A DNA stretch of 64,000 nucleotides from Lytechinus pictus (Eukaryota; Echinodermata; Echinoidea; Temnopleuroida; Toxopneustidae), in assembly GCF_037042905.1 (NCBI RefSeq), contig NC_087261.1:26497817-26561816 (forward strand), read 5' to 3'. A program made the position numbers and the translations under genes. The notes under the pieces are model-generated. The model saw only the letters and a list, made by a program, of their open reading frames with translations, searched no databases and was not told the origin of the DNA. Of this stretch, positions 1 to 11,059 are shown piece by piece. Within the stretch, counting starts at the first letter, position 1; each line of letters begins with the position of its first letter.

Positions 1-430
1 TTTCATTTTTCAGTTTTTCTACCAAGAACCAAACAATAATTGACAATTGATTAAGTGCAATATAGTTCAGTTTCCTGCTGCAACTTATTTCATCATAATG
101 GAGACACATCATTTACAAATTTATGAAATAAATGGAGCAATTATGATTTCATGTAATAACATAAGAAAAAGGAAAATGTGGATCATCAGCTCACCTAATG
201 AATATTCATGCATAGAACCATTTCACTGGGGTCATAATGCAAATTTTTAAAATTCAATAACTTTTTTTCTAAATTTTTATCCGATTTTGATAAAATTTTC
301 AGCATTTTGCTCTGTGAATTTTACTCTATTTATTTAGATATAAATATCTCCAGCCCAGAGTATCCCTTTAATGCTAGCCCTAGATTCGGGATTTGCTCTC
401 ACAATGCTATGCCGGATGATCCCTTACAAA
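1..430. repeat. Fragment of a dispersed repeat
   Basis: No gene seen. The stretch from about 195 to 340 (CACCTAATGAATATTCATG, then an ATCCGATTTTGAT block and GTGAATTTTACTCTATTTAT) recurs at about 10175-10325, so this is a copy of an interspersed element. It runs directly into the short-word satellite that starts at 432. Its 3' block resembles the inner end of the TTAA-flanked family at 30393 and 33155. Family name unknown. Confidence 0.6.
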
Positions 431-431
431 A

Positions 432-1490
432 AATTCCTGTAGTACTCTGTGATATGTACTGCAGGAAGTATCGCAGGAAAGTACTGCAGGAATTACGTGC
501 ACGTAATTTGGGACGGTACTACAGAAATGTACAACAGGAGTACAACAGGTCCGTGTCCTGTGATACTTCCTGTGGTAATAACCGCATAAGTATGGCAGGA
601 AGTATGACAGGACACGATCACCACAACCGCTACAACCGCTACAACCACTACCACACTACTATTAGTACTACAGGACAGTATCACAGGATAGTATCACAGG
701 ATAGTATCACATGATAGTATGACAGGACAGTATGACAGGATAGTATGACAGGACAGTATGACAGGACAGTACTACAGGAATACCGCAGACCAGTATCACA
801 GGGAAGTACTACAGAACAGTATCGCAGGACAGTACTACAGGAGTACCGCAGGCTTCTGGTACTGTGTCCTGTAGTACTGTCCTGTGATACTGGTCTGGTA
901 TTCCTGTAGTACTGTCCTGTGATACTGGTCTGGTATTCCTGTAGTACTGTCCTGTGATACTGGTCTGGTATTCCTGTAGTACTGTCCTGTGATACTGGTC
1001 TGGTATTCCTGTAGTACTGTCCTCTGATACTGGTCTGGTATTCCTGTAGTACTGTTCTGTGATACTGGTCTGGTATTCCTGTAGTACTGTCCTGTGATAC
1101 TATCCTGTGGTGATAAATAGTATCACAGGACAGTATGACAGGACAGTACTTTAGGAATTCCGCAGACCAGTATCACAGGAAAGTACTACAGAACAGTACT
1201 ACAGGACAGTACTGCAGGAATACCAAGAGACCTTACCGCAGGACAATTCCTGCAGTACTGTCCTGTGGTATTCCTGTGATACTGATCTTTGATATCTTCT
1301 GTGGCATTATTGGTCTCATCCTGCAGCCTTCTTGTGATACTTTACTGTGGTAATCCTGCAGGGGTATTCTTGTTGATTTCCTGTGACAATCCTATGGTAT
1401 TGTCCTGTAGTAGTCTGTGCGATTTTCTCACGACACCGTCCTGCACTGGTTTGTTAGGCGTAGTAGTTTGTAAGAATTTCCTGTGATCCA
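432..1490. repeat. Short-word satellite (CAGTAYNACAGG), 35-bp array in the core
   Basis: The interval is built almost entirely from degenerate 12-13-mers of the form CAGTATCACAGGA, CAGTACTACAGGA or CAGTATGACAGGA. From 866 to about 1110 the reverse-complement words form a regular 35-bp tandem repeat with units starting at 866, 901, 936, 971, 1006, 1041 and 1076. On both sides (about 660-850 and 1118-1250) the words run in the opposite orientation, so the block could fold into a long hairpin. Its left end, CCTTACAAAAAATTCCTG at 432, is the inverse complement of the right end of the satellite at 12185-12208. Open frames here are compositional artefacts. Confidence 0.85.
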
Positions 1491-1494
1491 GCAC

Positions 1495-2520
1495 AACAAC
1501 TTTGACATCTTGACTAATGAAAAGAGGCGTGAAAAAACCCACAAATTTGCAAAGACGTTAAAAGCATATTCACATACCTTTATTATGTATGAGCTGTACT
1601 ATGCACAGTATAGAACATCTTTGATATCATAAATGACTGCTAGAATAATGCAGTAACATTTCATCTTTAGGATAAGACATGTACAAAGATTTATATCCAT
1701 GAACATTGAGATGCCACATGAACTACTTTCACTATTCATACATTGCTGCCATTTTGAGATCACATAAAGAAAGCTAGATTCGACCCAGAATCCTTCCCTC
1801 TAACACAACAATAAGCGATTATTATTAATACCTTGGTCACATTCCTTGACCGGTTGCCTTACGGCGAGACAAAATCAGCAGTTTTAGGTATTCCTGTACA
1901 AACCACCCACGTGTAGCTGGTAGTAGCTGGTACAAGGATGATTAAGACTGTTAATTTTGACTCGACGTAAGGCCACGAGCCGGCGAATGTAACCAAGGCT
2001 TAACCAGTATTATGGTTGCAAAAAAAACTGTAATAGCTGAGCAATTGCATTTTCCCCTTCTTGTCAACACCCGATTGGCTTAATACTAAAAGCAGAACAT
2101 CCTTTACTCAACCATGTTATGAAACAATGGATAACCACTTCTGCATGTACAGATAATGCATGGTGCACATACAGTAAGGGATGAAATTATGATGTGTTGA
2201 TCACCAGTATAAACTTAAAGTACATGAACGTAATCATAATCACTTCATTTTGCTCAGAATTCACTTAAGTCCATAAATACTGAAAGATATTTTTGAATGA
2301 ATTTCACATGATTTAGAACGTTCACCATAGGTTAGAAAAAATATTTACATAAGATTACTTTGCCAAAACGTAGATCAAATCTATTGAGACATTAACCTTT
2401 TTGACATTGAATAGGCATATCATTTTACACAGTCTTCTTGTCTAAGAATTGCTCCAACTACGTATTGAAGGGTTATATATGAATGTAAGCATGAGCCCAT
2501 CATAAACACGAAATTGCGGC
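1495..2520. other. AT-rich intergenic DNA, nothing recognised
   Basis: About 1 kb of AT-rich single-copy-looking DNA. I saw no convincing splice-bounded open frame, tandem repeat or element terminus. Confidence 0.4.
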
Positions 2521-2523
2521 ATG

Positions 2524-2859
2524 TAATTTGATTTGCTACATGTCATAATTGATAACTAAATGACGTTCAATACTTGATGTTGCTACATAAAATAATTAAG
2601 GTCATGTGGCAATGTGAATTCATACCTACTCGAGTCATTTAGTAATTTCAATTAGTATATGACCTAATTAATTATGACATATAGCTCAAAATTGACTTGA
2701 ATAATTATGACCAATTTGATTGACCTCAATTATTTGAAGTAGCAACATCAATTATTTAACATAAGCACTCTCAATCGAGGTGGAGTAACTCTTCTTTAGG
2801 TCATGTTACTATTCGAATTGGAACATGTCATTGTTTAGGTCATGCAGCAATTCAAATTA
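2524..2859. repeat. Small inverted-repeat element built from AGGTCATG / CAATTA words
   Basis: The left end TAATTTGATTTGCTACATG (from 2524) is matched by the inverse complement of the right end (2837-2859, TAATTTGAATTGCTGCATGA). The interior repeats short motifs such as CATGTCATAATT, AGGTCATG and GACCTCAATTATT in both orientations. No open frame. It looks like a MITE, but no target duplication was identified. Confidence 0.55.
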
Positions 2860-3395
2860 CTTGCTCAAGTAAACAATTACAATTGTAATATCACGCAAAA
2901 TGAATTAGCTGTACATGACATAATTCTGTTCTTTGATGGGCTTATGCTTCCATATATTAAGTAAATGGCTTTAATTCTTAATGATTATCCAAAAATTCAT
3001 ATACATAAAATAAACCAATATGAAGAGCATCATATCCAAAGTGATCACCAGTTCACCCAATGTTACAGTACAAAAATAAAAAGCTGATTTTCTTATGTAC
3101 TTTCACACATGTTATACATGTGCACTGTATGTCACTTGACCCTGGCAGACAATATAATTGACAAGCAGTGAGTCCTACATGTACATGTAGCTGCCTGGTT
3201 TGCATACTTTAATGTTATATGAATTTCAATCATGGCCATGTGCTGTTTATACACTAACTGGAGGGATCTTGTCATAATGTTATGTCAATTAAAAACTGAA
3301 TAAAATCCCAATTATCCTGAATAGCTAGACTAGCCCCCTTGCAATGGACATTGTAATCTTGTTTTCTTTTACCTTTCATTATTTTTGAAAATTTT
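2860..3395. other. AT-rich intergenic DNA, nothing recognised
   Basis: No supported gene or repeat structure was seen between the inverted-repeat element and the hAT element that starts at 3404. Confidence 0.35.
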
Positions 3396-3403
3396 CATAC
3401 AAC

Positions 3404-4330
3404 TAGGGCTGGGACTAAAACCCGGGTACCCGAGTAGAAAAATCAATACCCGATACCCGAAAATTGCTCACCAGTATAATGTACATGTATTTGATTTGTA
3501 TTGCGTAGTGTAAGACATGATTGTAACTCATTACAAAAGTACACAAGCCTCATTTTGAATTTCACCAATTACCCTCTAAATATCCATAAATATACAAGTT
3601 TTCAAGTGATGATGATGTGACCGAGATCGTTCAATCATCGCCATGTTTCTTTTGCAGCGCAGTGACGTCATCCAGCCACTGCGACGCAAACCAATTTATG
3701 AATGAAAATATAGTAAGCATGCGCATTGCAAGCCTCAGCCCCACGCAGTATTACGTCAAAACAAGTCTGCAATACTCTGTCACCTCATACCAAAATCGAC
3801 CTACGAAGCACCAGCCAATCACGTTCTTGTTACCATTTTTAGTTCATCATAAACCGAAAATGGGAACACGATCGTGATTGGCTGGCGCATTTGACGCTCC
3901 GAAACCCGGAAATCAATTGACTTTGTTCACGTAGCGATACAAACTCACGAACACGATGTAATATCGATGCTACTTCGTAAGATTTTGACGGAAAAGCAAG
4001 AATAAAAATTTGCTTACCTGTGCAGTATCGGTGAGAAAACCTTTTATAATTCATATGATATATAGGAAAGTGGAATTCTAGGTCGATTTTGGTACGAGGT
4101 GACAGAGTATTGAAACTTGTTTCGATGGAATACTGCGTGGGGCACGGGAGGCTTGCAATGCGCATGCTTACTATATTTTCATTCATAAATTGGCTTGCAT
4201 CGCATTGGCTTGATGACGTCACCTATGGGGTGTTTCCACCAGTCATATTTCAAGTGACATGATTTTCAGGTACCCACCCGAAAATTACCACGGGTACCCG
4301 AAGAGAAAAAACCCGAAAGTCCCAGGCCTA
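3404..4330. mobile_element. Non-autonomous hAT element, 8-bp target duplication
   Basis: The element is flanked by the perfect 8-bp direct repeat CATACAAC (3396-3403 and 4331-4338). The ends are inverted: TAGGGCTGGGACT at the left, and TAGGCCTGGGACT as the inverse complement of the right end, each followed by ACCCG/CGGGTACCCG subterminal motifs. Eight-bp duplications and TAGGG/CAGGG-type termini are characteristic of the hAT superfamily. The 927-bp interior has no transposase frame. It carries a second inverted repeat (arms about 3653-3790 and 4088-4225, including GCATGCGCATTGCAAGCCTC), so the element is largely foldback. Confidence 0.85.
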
Positions 4331-4585
4331 CATACAACTCTTTGTTTTTTTTTATACTTTATCAAAGCTTTTATGATTATAAATGTAATTAAATAATTTG
4401 ACTTGATAAATGTATATTACTGGTATACTAATTGTGAATTTTTAGCAAGAAACAGTATTTGTGTTGGATTAATACATAAAAATGTTGCGAAATTTCGGAA
4501 CAGCGTACCCAGGCATCACAAATTTGGTCTCAAAAGATGTGCAAGACTTGAAAGTAAAAAGGCAGCTAACAGCCTCCCAGTTATT

Positions 4586-5045
4586 AACCCTTAGTTAAAT
4601 TGGACCAATTTGACCCCCCCCCCCTTCCAAAAATTTTGCGACCATGCTGTCGCACAATTTTTTTAAAACATGCCTCTTTCTAGTCTTGTGCATCTTTTGA
4701 GACCAATCTTGTGTCACCCGGTACGTGGTTCTGTAATAACGTGACATTATGTAAGTACATGTCATACCAAAAATTGCTCAAAAACGTGATTTTGTGTACA
4801 AAGTCAATGCAATAGAGGAAAAAGTATGATTTTGTATTCTAATTACGCATAAATTAGTATTATCACTTACTAACAATTTGCGTGAAATAATTTACAATTT
4901 AATTTTGTAAATTATGCCCTAGACAACCCATGTGCCAATGTTAGACGCGATTGTGCGGTCAAGATCTCAAGGAAGGGGGGGGGGCCTGGAAACCCCCCCT
5001 CCCCCCTTCCCCGGCCATATCAACTCCCAAAATACCCTGGCTTTA
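4586..5045. repeat. C/G-tract element relic
   Basis: Bounded by a C-run at about 4613 and a G-run near 4976. It shares internal phrases (AGTCTTGTGCATCTTTTGAG, a GACGCGATTGTGCGGTCAAGATCTC-like block) with the TTAA-flanked element at 32980-34346, in related orientation. It appears to be a decayed copy of that family. No coding potential. Confidence 0.55.
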
Positions 5046-5489
5046 GTTGACTTTCTGGCTCCTCTTGAGTAGTCACCATTCATTGGACAGCTTGTTTTTA
5101 TCCAAGTCTGTATAGCACGAGGCAGCTTAATCTGTAGAAAAAAAAACACATACCATTACGATAACATGAACAACATAAAAATACAAGAAGTAAGGTGTTT
5201 TGCCCCCATCTAGATCTCTTTTCACAAGTACATATCTATCGGATAATGAGGTCCTTGCGGCTATCTCTCTTAGCATATTCTTGCTTATAAAAGCAAACTA
5301 AGCCGAAGAGTGACAAACAATTTATAATGCAAACAAATTGTCATAAGCACATATTGAAACTCTTTAATAAAACAATGAAGAATAACTCTACATCTTCTAA
5401 CAAGGATTACACTGTATGCCACTGCATGAATACAATCTGCTTAATTTTGTAATTATCATATCTACTGAAGTGAATGCCTATATAATCAC

Positions 5490-5609
5490 CTTTTATGAAC
5501 TCCAACCGTGTCTTGTACAAGAACATGGCCTTTTCTGTGTACACCTGTAGTATCTTTCCCACATAATGCTGGACTTGCTGCTCGATCATCCAGAGATCCC
5601 TCTTTGAAT
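5490..5609 (-). CDS. Candidate internal exon of an anonymous minus-strand gene
   Basis: A 120-bp exon-like block with a plausible acceptor (TTTCATTAAAG) and donor (ATAAAAG/gtgatt). The open frame enters and leaves in phase 1 and reads roughly D-S-K-R-D-L-W-M-I-E-Q-Q-V-Q-H-Y-V-G-K, then an amphipathic segment containing VYTEKAMFLYKTRLEF. Composition is that of a folded helical protein, not a repeat. The phase joins cleanly to the candidate exon at 6817-6918. Downstream, a strong acceptor (TTTTTTTTCTACAG, 5132-5145) would add AT-TAA, placing a stop at 5127-5129 and ending the protein about one residue later. I do not recognise the family. Confidence 0.4.
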
Positions 5610-5787
5610 CTTTAATGAAATGAAATGAATTTGAGTGACATAGTAAAATTTTATTTGCAGGTTAATACAAATACATGATGTAATAAAAATACATGATAAA
5701 ACTTCTTCATTTCCATATTTCAGTGTTACAATTCAGGTGCAAAGAGTCATATTCTTTAATAATATTCAACATAAAATCAATGAAAAC

Positions 5788-6774
5788 TAGTGCTGTTGTC
5801 GATAGGCCTCATATCGACATTGATGTCGACATACGAAGGATTTTCAAAATTCCGACATGTCGACATGCACGCACCCACATCGACATGTAAACATAAAATA
5901 AAAAGGGGTCTAGCCTACAATCACGAGTGTAAAGATTAGCTGAAAAGTTAGAAGCATTTATCCACAGTAATTGGCGCGATTAAAAGGTTTATTCAGCTTA
6001 GCAGCGCATTAAATGAAAAAAGAATATCTGCGAGCTGTGCGGCAGTAGAAATACGTCAGTGCAGGGCCGGCCTGCCCGATCGAGCCGCCCTCGATATCCC
6101 ATTATAGCGAGAGTAGCATTCACCGTACCCATCCACGGAAATATGTACCCATCGCGCGCTATTCACCGTGCTTGATAATACATTGCTCCTCAATGCATTA
6201 CTTTTCACATAAACGTGAGCAGCAGCGAACACGTGTTTTTGTCAAAGTTGTGACTGCCGCAATTGAGCGCTTACTTCATATCACGAAGTCACAGAAAACT
6301 TCCCTTCATTCGTTTGGAGATCGTTGCACGGATCGCCGCGGAAGTGATACTGAAATTATCGGTCGATTTTCATTACTTTTCATTGTCAAATTGAGGAGCT
6401 TGCGTTTGCAGCAATGATCACTGTTGTAATTGGTGATTCTCAAATTGGCTATGAGTGTTATTGAGCAATGCTTTCGAAACCGGATCCTGGTACAAAAACT
6501 TGATTCTCCAGAAAAAAAATGTGGATTAAATCGGTGATTTTGGAAGCTCAATTCCCGAACTGAGCCTGTATTATATAGATCTAGTGTGGGGATATCACTC
6601 GTGTCAAGGTGAATATATTTGATTGAGAGTGTTGTTCCACGATCGAATGCGTTTTTTTTATGTTAGGGAGCCCAGGCTAAATTACGGTCCCTTTTTCATG
6701 TCGACATTGTCGATGTCGGGATTAATTTTTAAGCGACATGTCGACATGGATTTTTGTTCCCGACAACAGCACTA
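5788..6774. mobile_element. Non-autonomous hAT element, 8-bp target duplication
   Basis: Flanked by the perfect 8-bp duplication ATGAAAAC (5780-5787 and 6775-6782). Terminal inverted repeats are TAGTGCTGTTGTCG and its complement CGACAACAGCACTA. Just inside both ends lie clustered GTCGACAT / ATGTCGACATG motifs, the arrangement expected for hAT transposase-binding subterminal repeats. The 987-bp length and absence of a transposase frame make it non-autonomous. It sits in the presumed intron between the candidate exons at 6817-6918 and 5490-5609. Confidence 0.9.
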
Positions 6775-6816
6775 ATGAAAACATTAAAAGTAGAGGAGCA
6801 TTTTAACCTTACTCAC

Positions 6817-6918
6817 AGTCTGTTATTGTCGCTAAAGTCTTTACAATAAGAAGATTGGGCACTTTGCCGACATCGCGTAATGCTTTGCATCGATTTACAT
6901 GTATAATAGTCTTTGTGC
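6817..6918 (-). CDS. Candidate internal exon of an anonymous minus-strand gene
   Basis: The minus-strand frame reads T-K-T-I-I-H-V-N-R-C-K-A-L-R-D-V-G-K, then VPNLLIVKTLATITD, up to a consensus donor (ACAGACT/gtgagtaagg). With the acceptor at TAG (6919-6920) it is 102 bp, phase 1 to phase 1. Joined to 5490-5609 the split codon becomes TAT (Tyr) and the frame stays open. The acceptor has a poor polypyrimidine tract and is the weakest part of the model. The pattern of short helices could suit a helical-repeat protein, but no family is assigned. Confidence 0.35.
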
Positions 6919-7238
6919 CTAGTCTTTTCTATGTAGTGTCTTTAATATGTAGATAAAACATGCGTCCTTTAGCTAGTTAGACGAACAATTTTGGAAATTA
7001 AAGACGGATCCATATTTTATCAACCGGAAGAGAAATTAGTGCTTAAATGAAGCTATTTGAGGGATATTGATGATATTTAGGGTGAATTGACTTCACATCT
7101 TTTCGTAAGTTTGTCATGTTCATAGAAGGCCGGACTTGATTTTATAGAAACCTCTTTTAAATTTGTGGGATTGCCTACCTCGAGTGAAGTTTGTGCAGGC
7201 TCCACTCCACTTCACTATTGCTACACTACGCTCCACCT

Positions 7239-7790
7239 ACCCAAACTTTGAGACCGTGAACTGGATCTGCCGATCTGATATTCCGAGTGACAAAAAGTGG
7301 GATCTTATGGGGGGGGGGGGATATCAAATTCATGCAACATCACGCTCTTTAAAAAAATTAAAACTAATATTCTTCCTGCACACAAAGTTTCAGTTCTTCT
7401 CCATGCCTCTATCCGTCTCAAAATTGATGATTTAGAGCCAACATGAAGTTTCTCACACGTATCAATATTCAATACATCGCATGCGTGTGAGGTCGGTCGG
7501 GTCAGACCAGGCCCGGTATCTCGCGAATATTGCATCCGCATGCAATGTTTTGAAATCGGCAGCGAATTATAAATATGTGTGAGGAACTTCATGTTGGCTC
7601 TAAATCACCAATTTTGAGACTGATAAAAGCATGGAACTAAATGAAACTTTGTGTAAAGTAAGAATATTAGTTTTAATTCTTTTTAAAAATCAAGATGTTG
7701 CATGAATTTTATATTCCCCACCCCCATAAAATCCCACCTCTGTCACTCAGAATATCAGATCGAGTTCATGGTCTCGAAGTTCGCGTCTGT
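7239..7790. repeat. Inverted repeat (foldback) with about 230-bp arms
   Basis: The sequence after CTTTGAGACCGTGAACTGGA (7237 on) reappears inverted up to about 7785, including the blocks around GATATTCCGAGTGAC, CATGCAACATC and GAGCCAACATGAAGTT. The arms differ by scattered substitutions and by the length of a G-run (7309-7321). The loop (about 7475-7560) is CpG-rich. No coding frame. Probably a foldback transposon or part of one. Confidence 0.7.
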
Positions 7791-7794
7791 AACG

Positions 7795-8150
7795 TTGGCG
7801 AAGAACAATAGAAAACAAGATGGCGGCGTAAACATCGGGCAAGTCTCTTCCGTCTAATCATGATATTTTTCGCATTTTTTGGAATGAATTTCTTCTTCAA
7901 AAATAACGACGAGAGCGTAGAAATGTTGGAAATTAAGTTTTATCCCATGTACATGATTTAGGTCTAACGTTAGGCTAGATCTTTTAGAAGGAAAGTAGAA
8001 ATCTCGGGGCCGGGGGTGAAAGTTTCAATTTTTGGCTTCCTCTGTGTGGGTATATGAGAAAGGATCCCTGGCTTCATATGAGAGTGACCTTACGAAGTTA
8101 CGTTAGTAAATGATTTTCACTCTCTAGAAGCCGCCTGGCTAGGCCTACAG
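7795..8150 (+). repeat. Third copy of the 15-kb palindrome unit
   Basis: Begins GAAGAACAATAGAAAACAAG, followed by ATGGCGGCG and a stop. It continues through CCCATGTACATGATTTAGG and GTAGAAATCTCGG to CTCTAGAAGCCGCCTGGCTAGG. The same order, inverted, is in the loop and left arm of the palindrome at 14012-15960, and its second half matches the right arm. The AAGATGGCGGC core resembles a YY1-type promoter motif, so the unit may contain a captured promoter. It encodes nothing clear. Confidence 0.65.
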
Positions 8151-8525
8151 CCATTCCCGATCACGATATTTTGAAAAGTGGTGGATATATTGACTTCAAA
8201 TGTGACTGAGAGACTTGTCATGACATTTGGGAACAAATATTGGTGATGAGGTATGCTGGTATTAATCGGCCGGTGCGAAACTGCATTAGCGCCCACCCCT
8301 GACCTGGCTACAATCATGACAATACAAACATCCTCACCGCCGCCATCAATATACTACTAACTTAGCCAGCCGTTGGCCGTCCCCGGCCGCGCACACCGCA
8401 GATCAGCCCCCACCCGATAAGCGATCGGGAACAACGGCAGTGCAGTGGCCGTACGGTAATGATTAAAAAGTCGAAGAAATTTAAGTGCATGCCGCGCCAA
8501 ACTACGAAAAATTGATCTAACTTAC

Positions 8526-8620
8526 TGTTTAGCCTGTTGTGTGAATGTCTTAAGAAGTCGTTGTCCGAATCTGATCCATATTCTGTTAGTTTTTGTTGAA
8601 ATATTGACGGCCTTCTTCAT
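8526..8620 (-). CDS. Candidate first coding exon with a presequence-like N-terminus
   Basis: On the minus strand an ATG at 8620 opens M-K-K-A-V-N-I-S-T-K-T-N-R-I-W-I-R-F-G-Q and then RLLKTFTQQAK, up to a near-consensus donor (AAACA/gtaagtt). The 31 codons contain seven Lys/Arg and no acidic residue, a composition typical of mitochondrial targeting presequences. The exon ends in phase 2, so at least one undetected exon must lie before 6817-6918 (phase 1) if they belong to one gene. Support is the donor, the composition and the promoter-like sequence just upstream. No homology is claimed. Confidence 0.35.
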
Positions 8621-8664
8621 CAAGCTTCGGGTTCAGCTGAGCAGTTACGAACGTTTTTTTTCAA

Positions 8665-8680
8665 ATGGCGGAACCGGAAA
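8665..8680 (-). promoter_or_regulatory. ETS/YY1-like promoter motif
   Basis: On the minus strand TTTCCGGTTCCGCCAT combines an ETS-type CCGG core with a CCGCCAT motif. It lies 45-60 bp upstream of the ATG at 8620 in locally CpG-rich DNA, as expected for a TATA-less housekeeping promoter. Inferred from motif only. Confidence 0.3.
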
Positions 8681-8779
8681 CACGTATACGGTACAGTCCG
8701 TGCGTTTGTACGGGGAGCTCGGAGGGGGGGGGGGGGGGTCTTACTTTTTACTTGGCAACCAGACAATTTGACTATTTTC

Positions 8780-9900
8780 GCCATCATTTATATATCATAT
8801 TATTAACGTAAAGGAATTGAATAAAGTAAAATTCAAATATTTATTTCTTCTTCCTTTCTTTTTCTTTTCTATGTCTTTTAATTTTTTTCTTTCTCTTTAT
8901 TCTTTTTTTTAATATAAGGATAGGATTTAAAAACATGTCTCACAATTTTACTGAAAATATGTTATATAGGCCTACTAGTATGCAAGTAGGATGACAAAGA
9001 AAGCAATGAGGAAAATCACAGCTCCAATCCTATGTATTTTTAATTTTATTTCTTTTCAAAAACACACATTTTATCCTTTCTTGCGATCGAAGGAAAGATT
9101 CCTTTATAAGGTTCAAGTAGTAAAAGAAAATAATCTTAGATCAAGTGCCGGCAGGGTATTTTGATAAGGGGTGGAGGAGCAAGACAAGCAAATATAAAGA
9201 TACCATTTTGAAGCGAAACATAAGAAAAGATAATAACTTTGCCAACGAGGTAAAAAATAATATGATATCGGTTGTGACACTTTAAGGATGGAAAATAGTT
9301 TGAAAATATATAGATACAAACTTCATACAAATTAGAAAAAAAGAAGCAAAATAAACTGCCATCATATGTGAACAGAGATACAAGATTGTTCTTGCAATTA
9401 AAAAACATATTTACAAACTATATATAGCTTCGCATCATAAAAATAGATTGAAAATATCCAAATTTATTTGATTTAAAAAGAAATAGATATAAACCAGCCT
9501 GGCTAACATATTGCAAGGTGGCAAAGATATAAACCGGGGATATAAAGCAAAAAATAGGCCTTAAAATGGAAATTAAATATCCTATTTTTAGTTTATCCTA
9601 TTCCACCTGTAAAAAATATTGTGAATAGGAGAACAAATATTGAAGTAATTTTATTTATAATAATATATTTGTAAGAAAATAGGTCCTTTTTACTAAAAAA
9701 AAAATAAATAAAAAAATAGATGGGAAACTTGGAAAAATGTATTTTCTCGCAATAAAAACTTTAAGGGGCCAGAATCGCATTAAAACTTGGTTATGAAACG
9801 TGTAAAACAAAATCTTAGATAGCATTTTAACTGAGATTTATTTTTTAATCAACATTCAACGCTGAACTTTCTTATGTTAATTGTTTATCAATATTTTGTG
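8780..9900. other. AT-rich DNA, nothing recognised
   Basis: Low-GC sequence with polyT/polyA and TTTCTTT runs. No splice-bounded frame or element terminus was identified. Confidence 0.4.
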
Positions 9901-9904
9901 AAAA

Positions 9905-10340
9905 CAGATAGTGTGCACATCGTCATGAATATTCACTTGGTGGGCTGATGATGTGACATTCCCATTTTTCTTTTTTAATGTTAGATATGAAATTATGATT
10001 ATCTATTTTTTCAATACATGTGTAAATAATGTGTCCCCATTGTAAAGTTGCTGCATTAAATAACTAATGCGGTTAATTAGTCGTCATTCCAATTGTTTAA
10101 GTTCTTGGTAGAAATATGTTGAATAAATCTAATTTCATATATTGTACAAAAGAACATGGGATATGACATCATCAGCCCACCTAATGAATATTCATGAGAC
10201 ATGCCTAAATAAAACTGTTTCATGGGAATATTGCAAATCCTTAAAATTCAACTTAACTTCGTTATTTGTCATCCGATTTTGAATAAATTTTAAGCATTTT
10301 GTTTTGTGAATTTTACTCTATTTATTGATTATCTCTAGCG
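9905..10340. repeat. Dispersed repeat, second copy of the element at 1-430
   Basis: Contains ATGAATATTCA twice in opposite contexts (about 9927 and 10183) and the GTGAATTTTACTCTATTTAT block shared with the window start. Both copies lie upstream of a CAGTAYNACAGG satellite (432 and about 11060). No gene. Confidence 0.55.
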
Positions 10341-11055
10341 TTGACCTCCCCTTCAATTATTTTCTTGTATTGTTAGAAAGAGATGGATGAAGTAGAATAA
10401 TACGTTCATGCTTATATTTTTATTCATTACAATATCTCTTTGAAATTCAACCCGGCTTCCTCACAACCATTAAGCTCTAAGAGTGTTAGGTGTGTCCTGT
10501 ATATTTCAACACGTAGGGCCTACCCTTTTAAATATAGTCATTTTTTTATTATTCATCCTGTTTTTTATGAAAAATAAGTGGCGAACAAACAAAACAAAAA
10601 TGATAATTGAAATTTAAAAGAGCGCATGAAAAAGAAATAACCCTGAAAACGAACAATAGTCCTCAAAATATAAGTTGCCCATTTTGGGGTCGATAATTTT
10701 TCGCATTTTTCAGTTCGCGCTTTGCTCCTAGTTTTGATCTAGTACGTATAGTACCCTTTCTCGTAGAAATAGAAGCTATCAAACTTAAAACCTCTGAGTC
10801 TCAGTAGGCATAACCCCCCCCCCCCCTCGCTGATATAGACCTACACAATGGGACAGGGTGAAATATAATTTTGAAATAGGGCCTATATGTCACAATCTAG
10901 CTATCACAAAATTAAATTTTCATATAAAAAATTGTACTTTTTAAAATGAATGGTGCCCTTTTAAGCCATATGGCCTTCTAAAAATATAAGACTCAATACG
11001 CTACTGACCTCTCCCGAAACTGAAAAAAAAGATAAATCCCTCACTGGAAATAAAA
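10341..11055. other. AT-rich spacer, nothing recognised
   Basis: Between the dispersed repeat and the satellite. Contains a C-run at about 10808. No supported gene. Confidence 0.35.
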
Positions 11056-11059
11056 AAAT

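Noticed and set aside
307-714. 135-codon plus-strand frame with YNRYNHYHT repeats
   Set aside because: It translates the CAGTAYNACAGG satellite and a CAACCGCTA repeat; no start or splice context.
3839-4222. 127-codon minus-strand frame
   Set aside because: Lies wholly in the inverted interior of the hAT element at 3404-4330.
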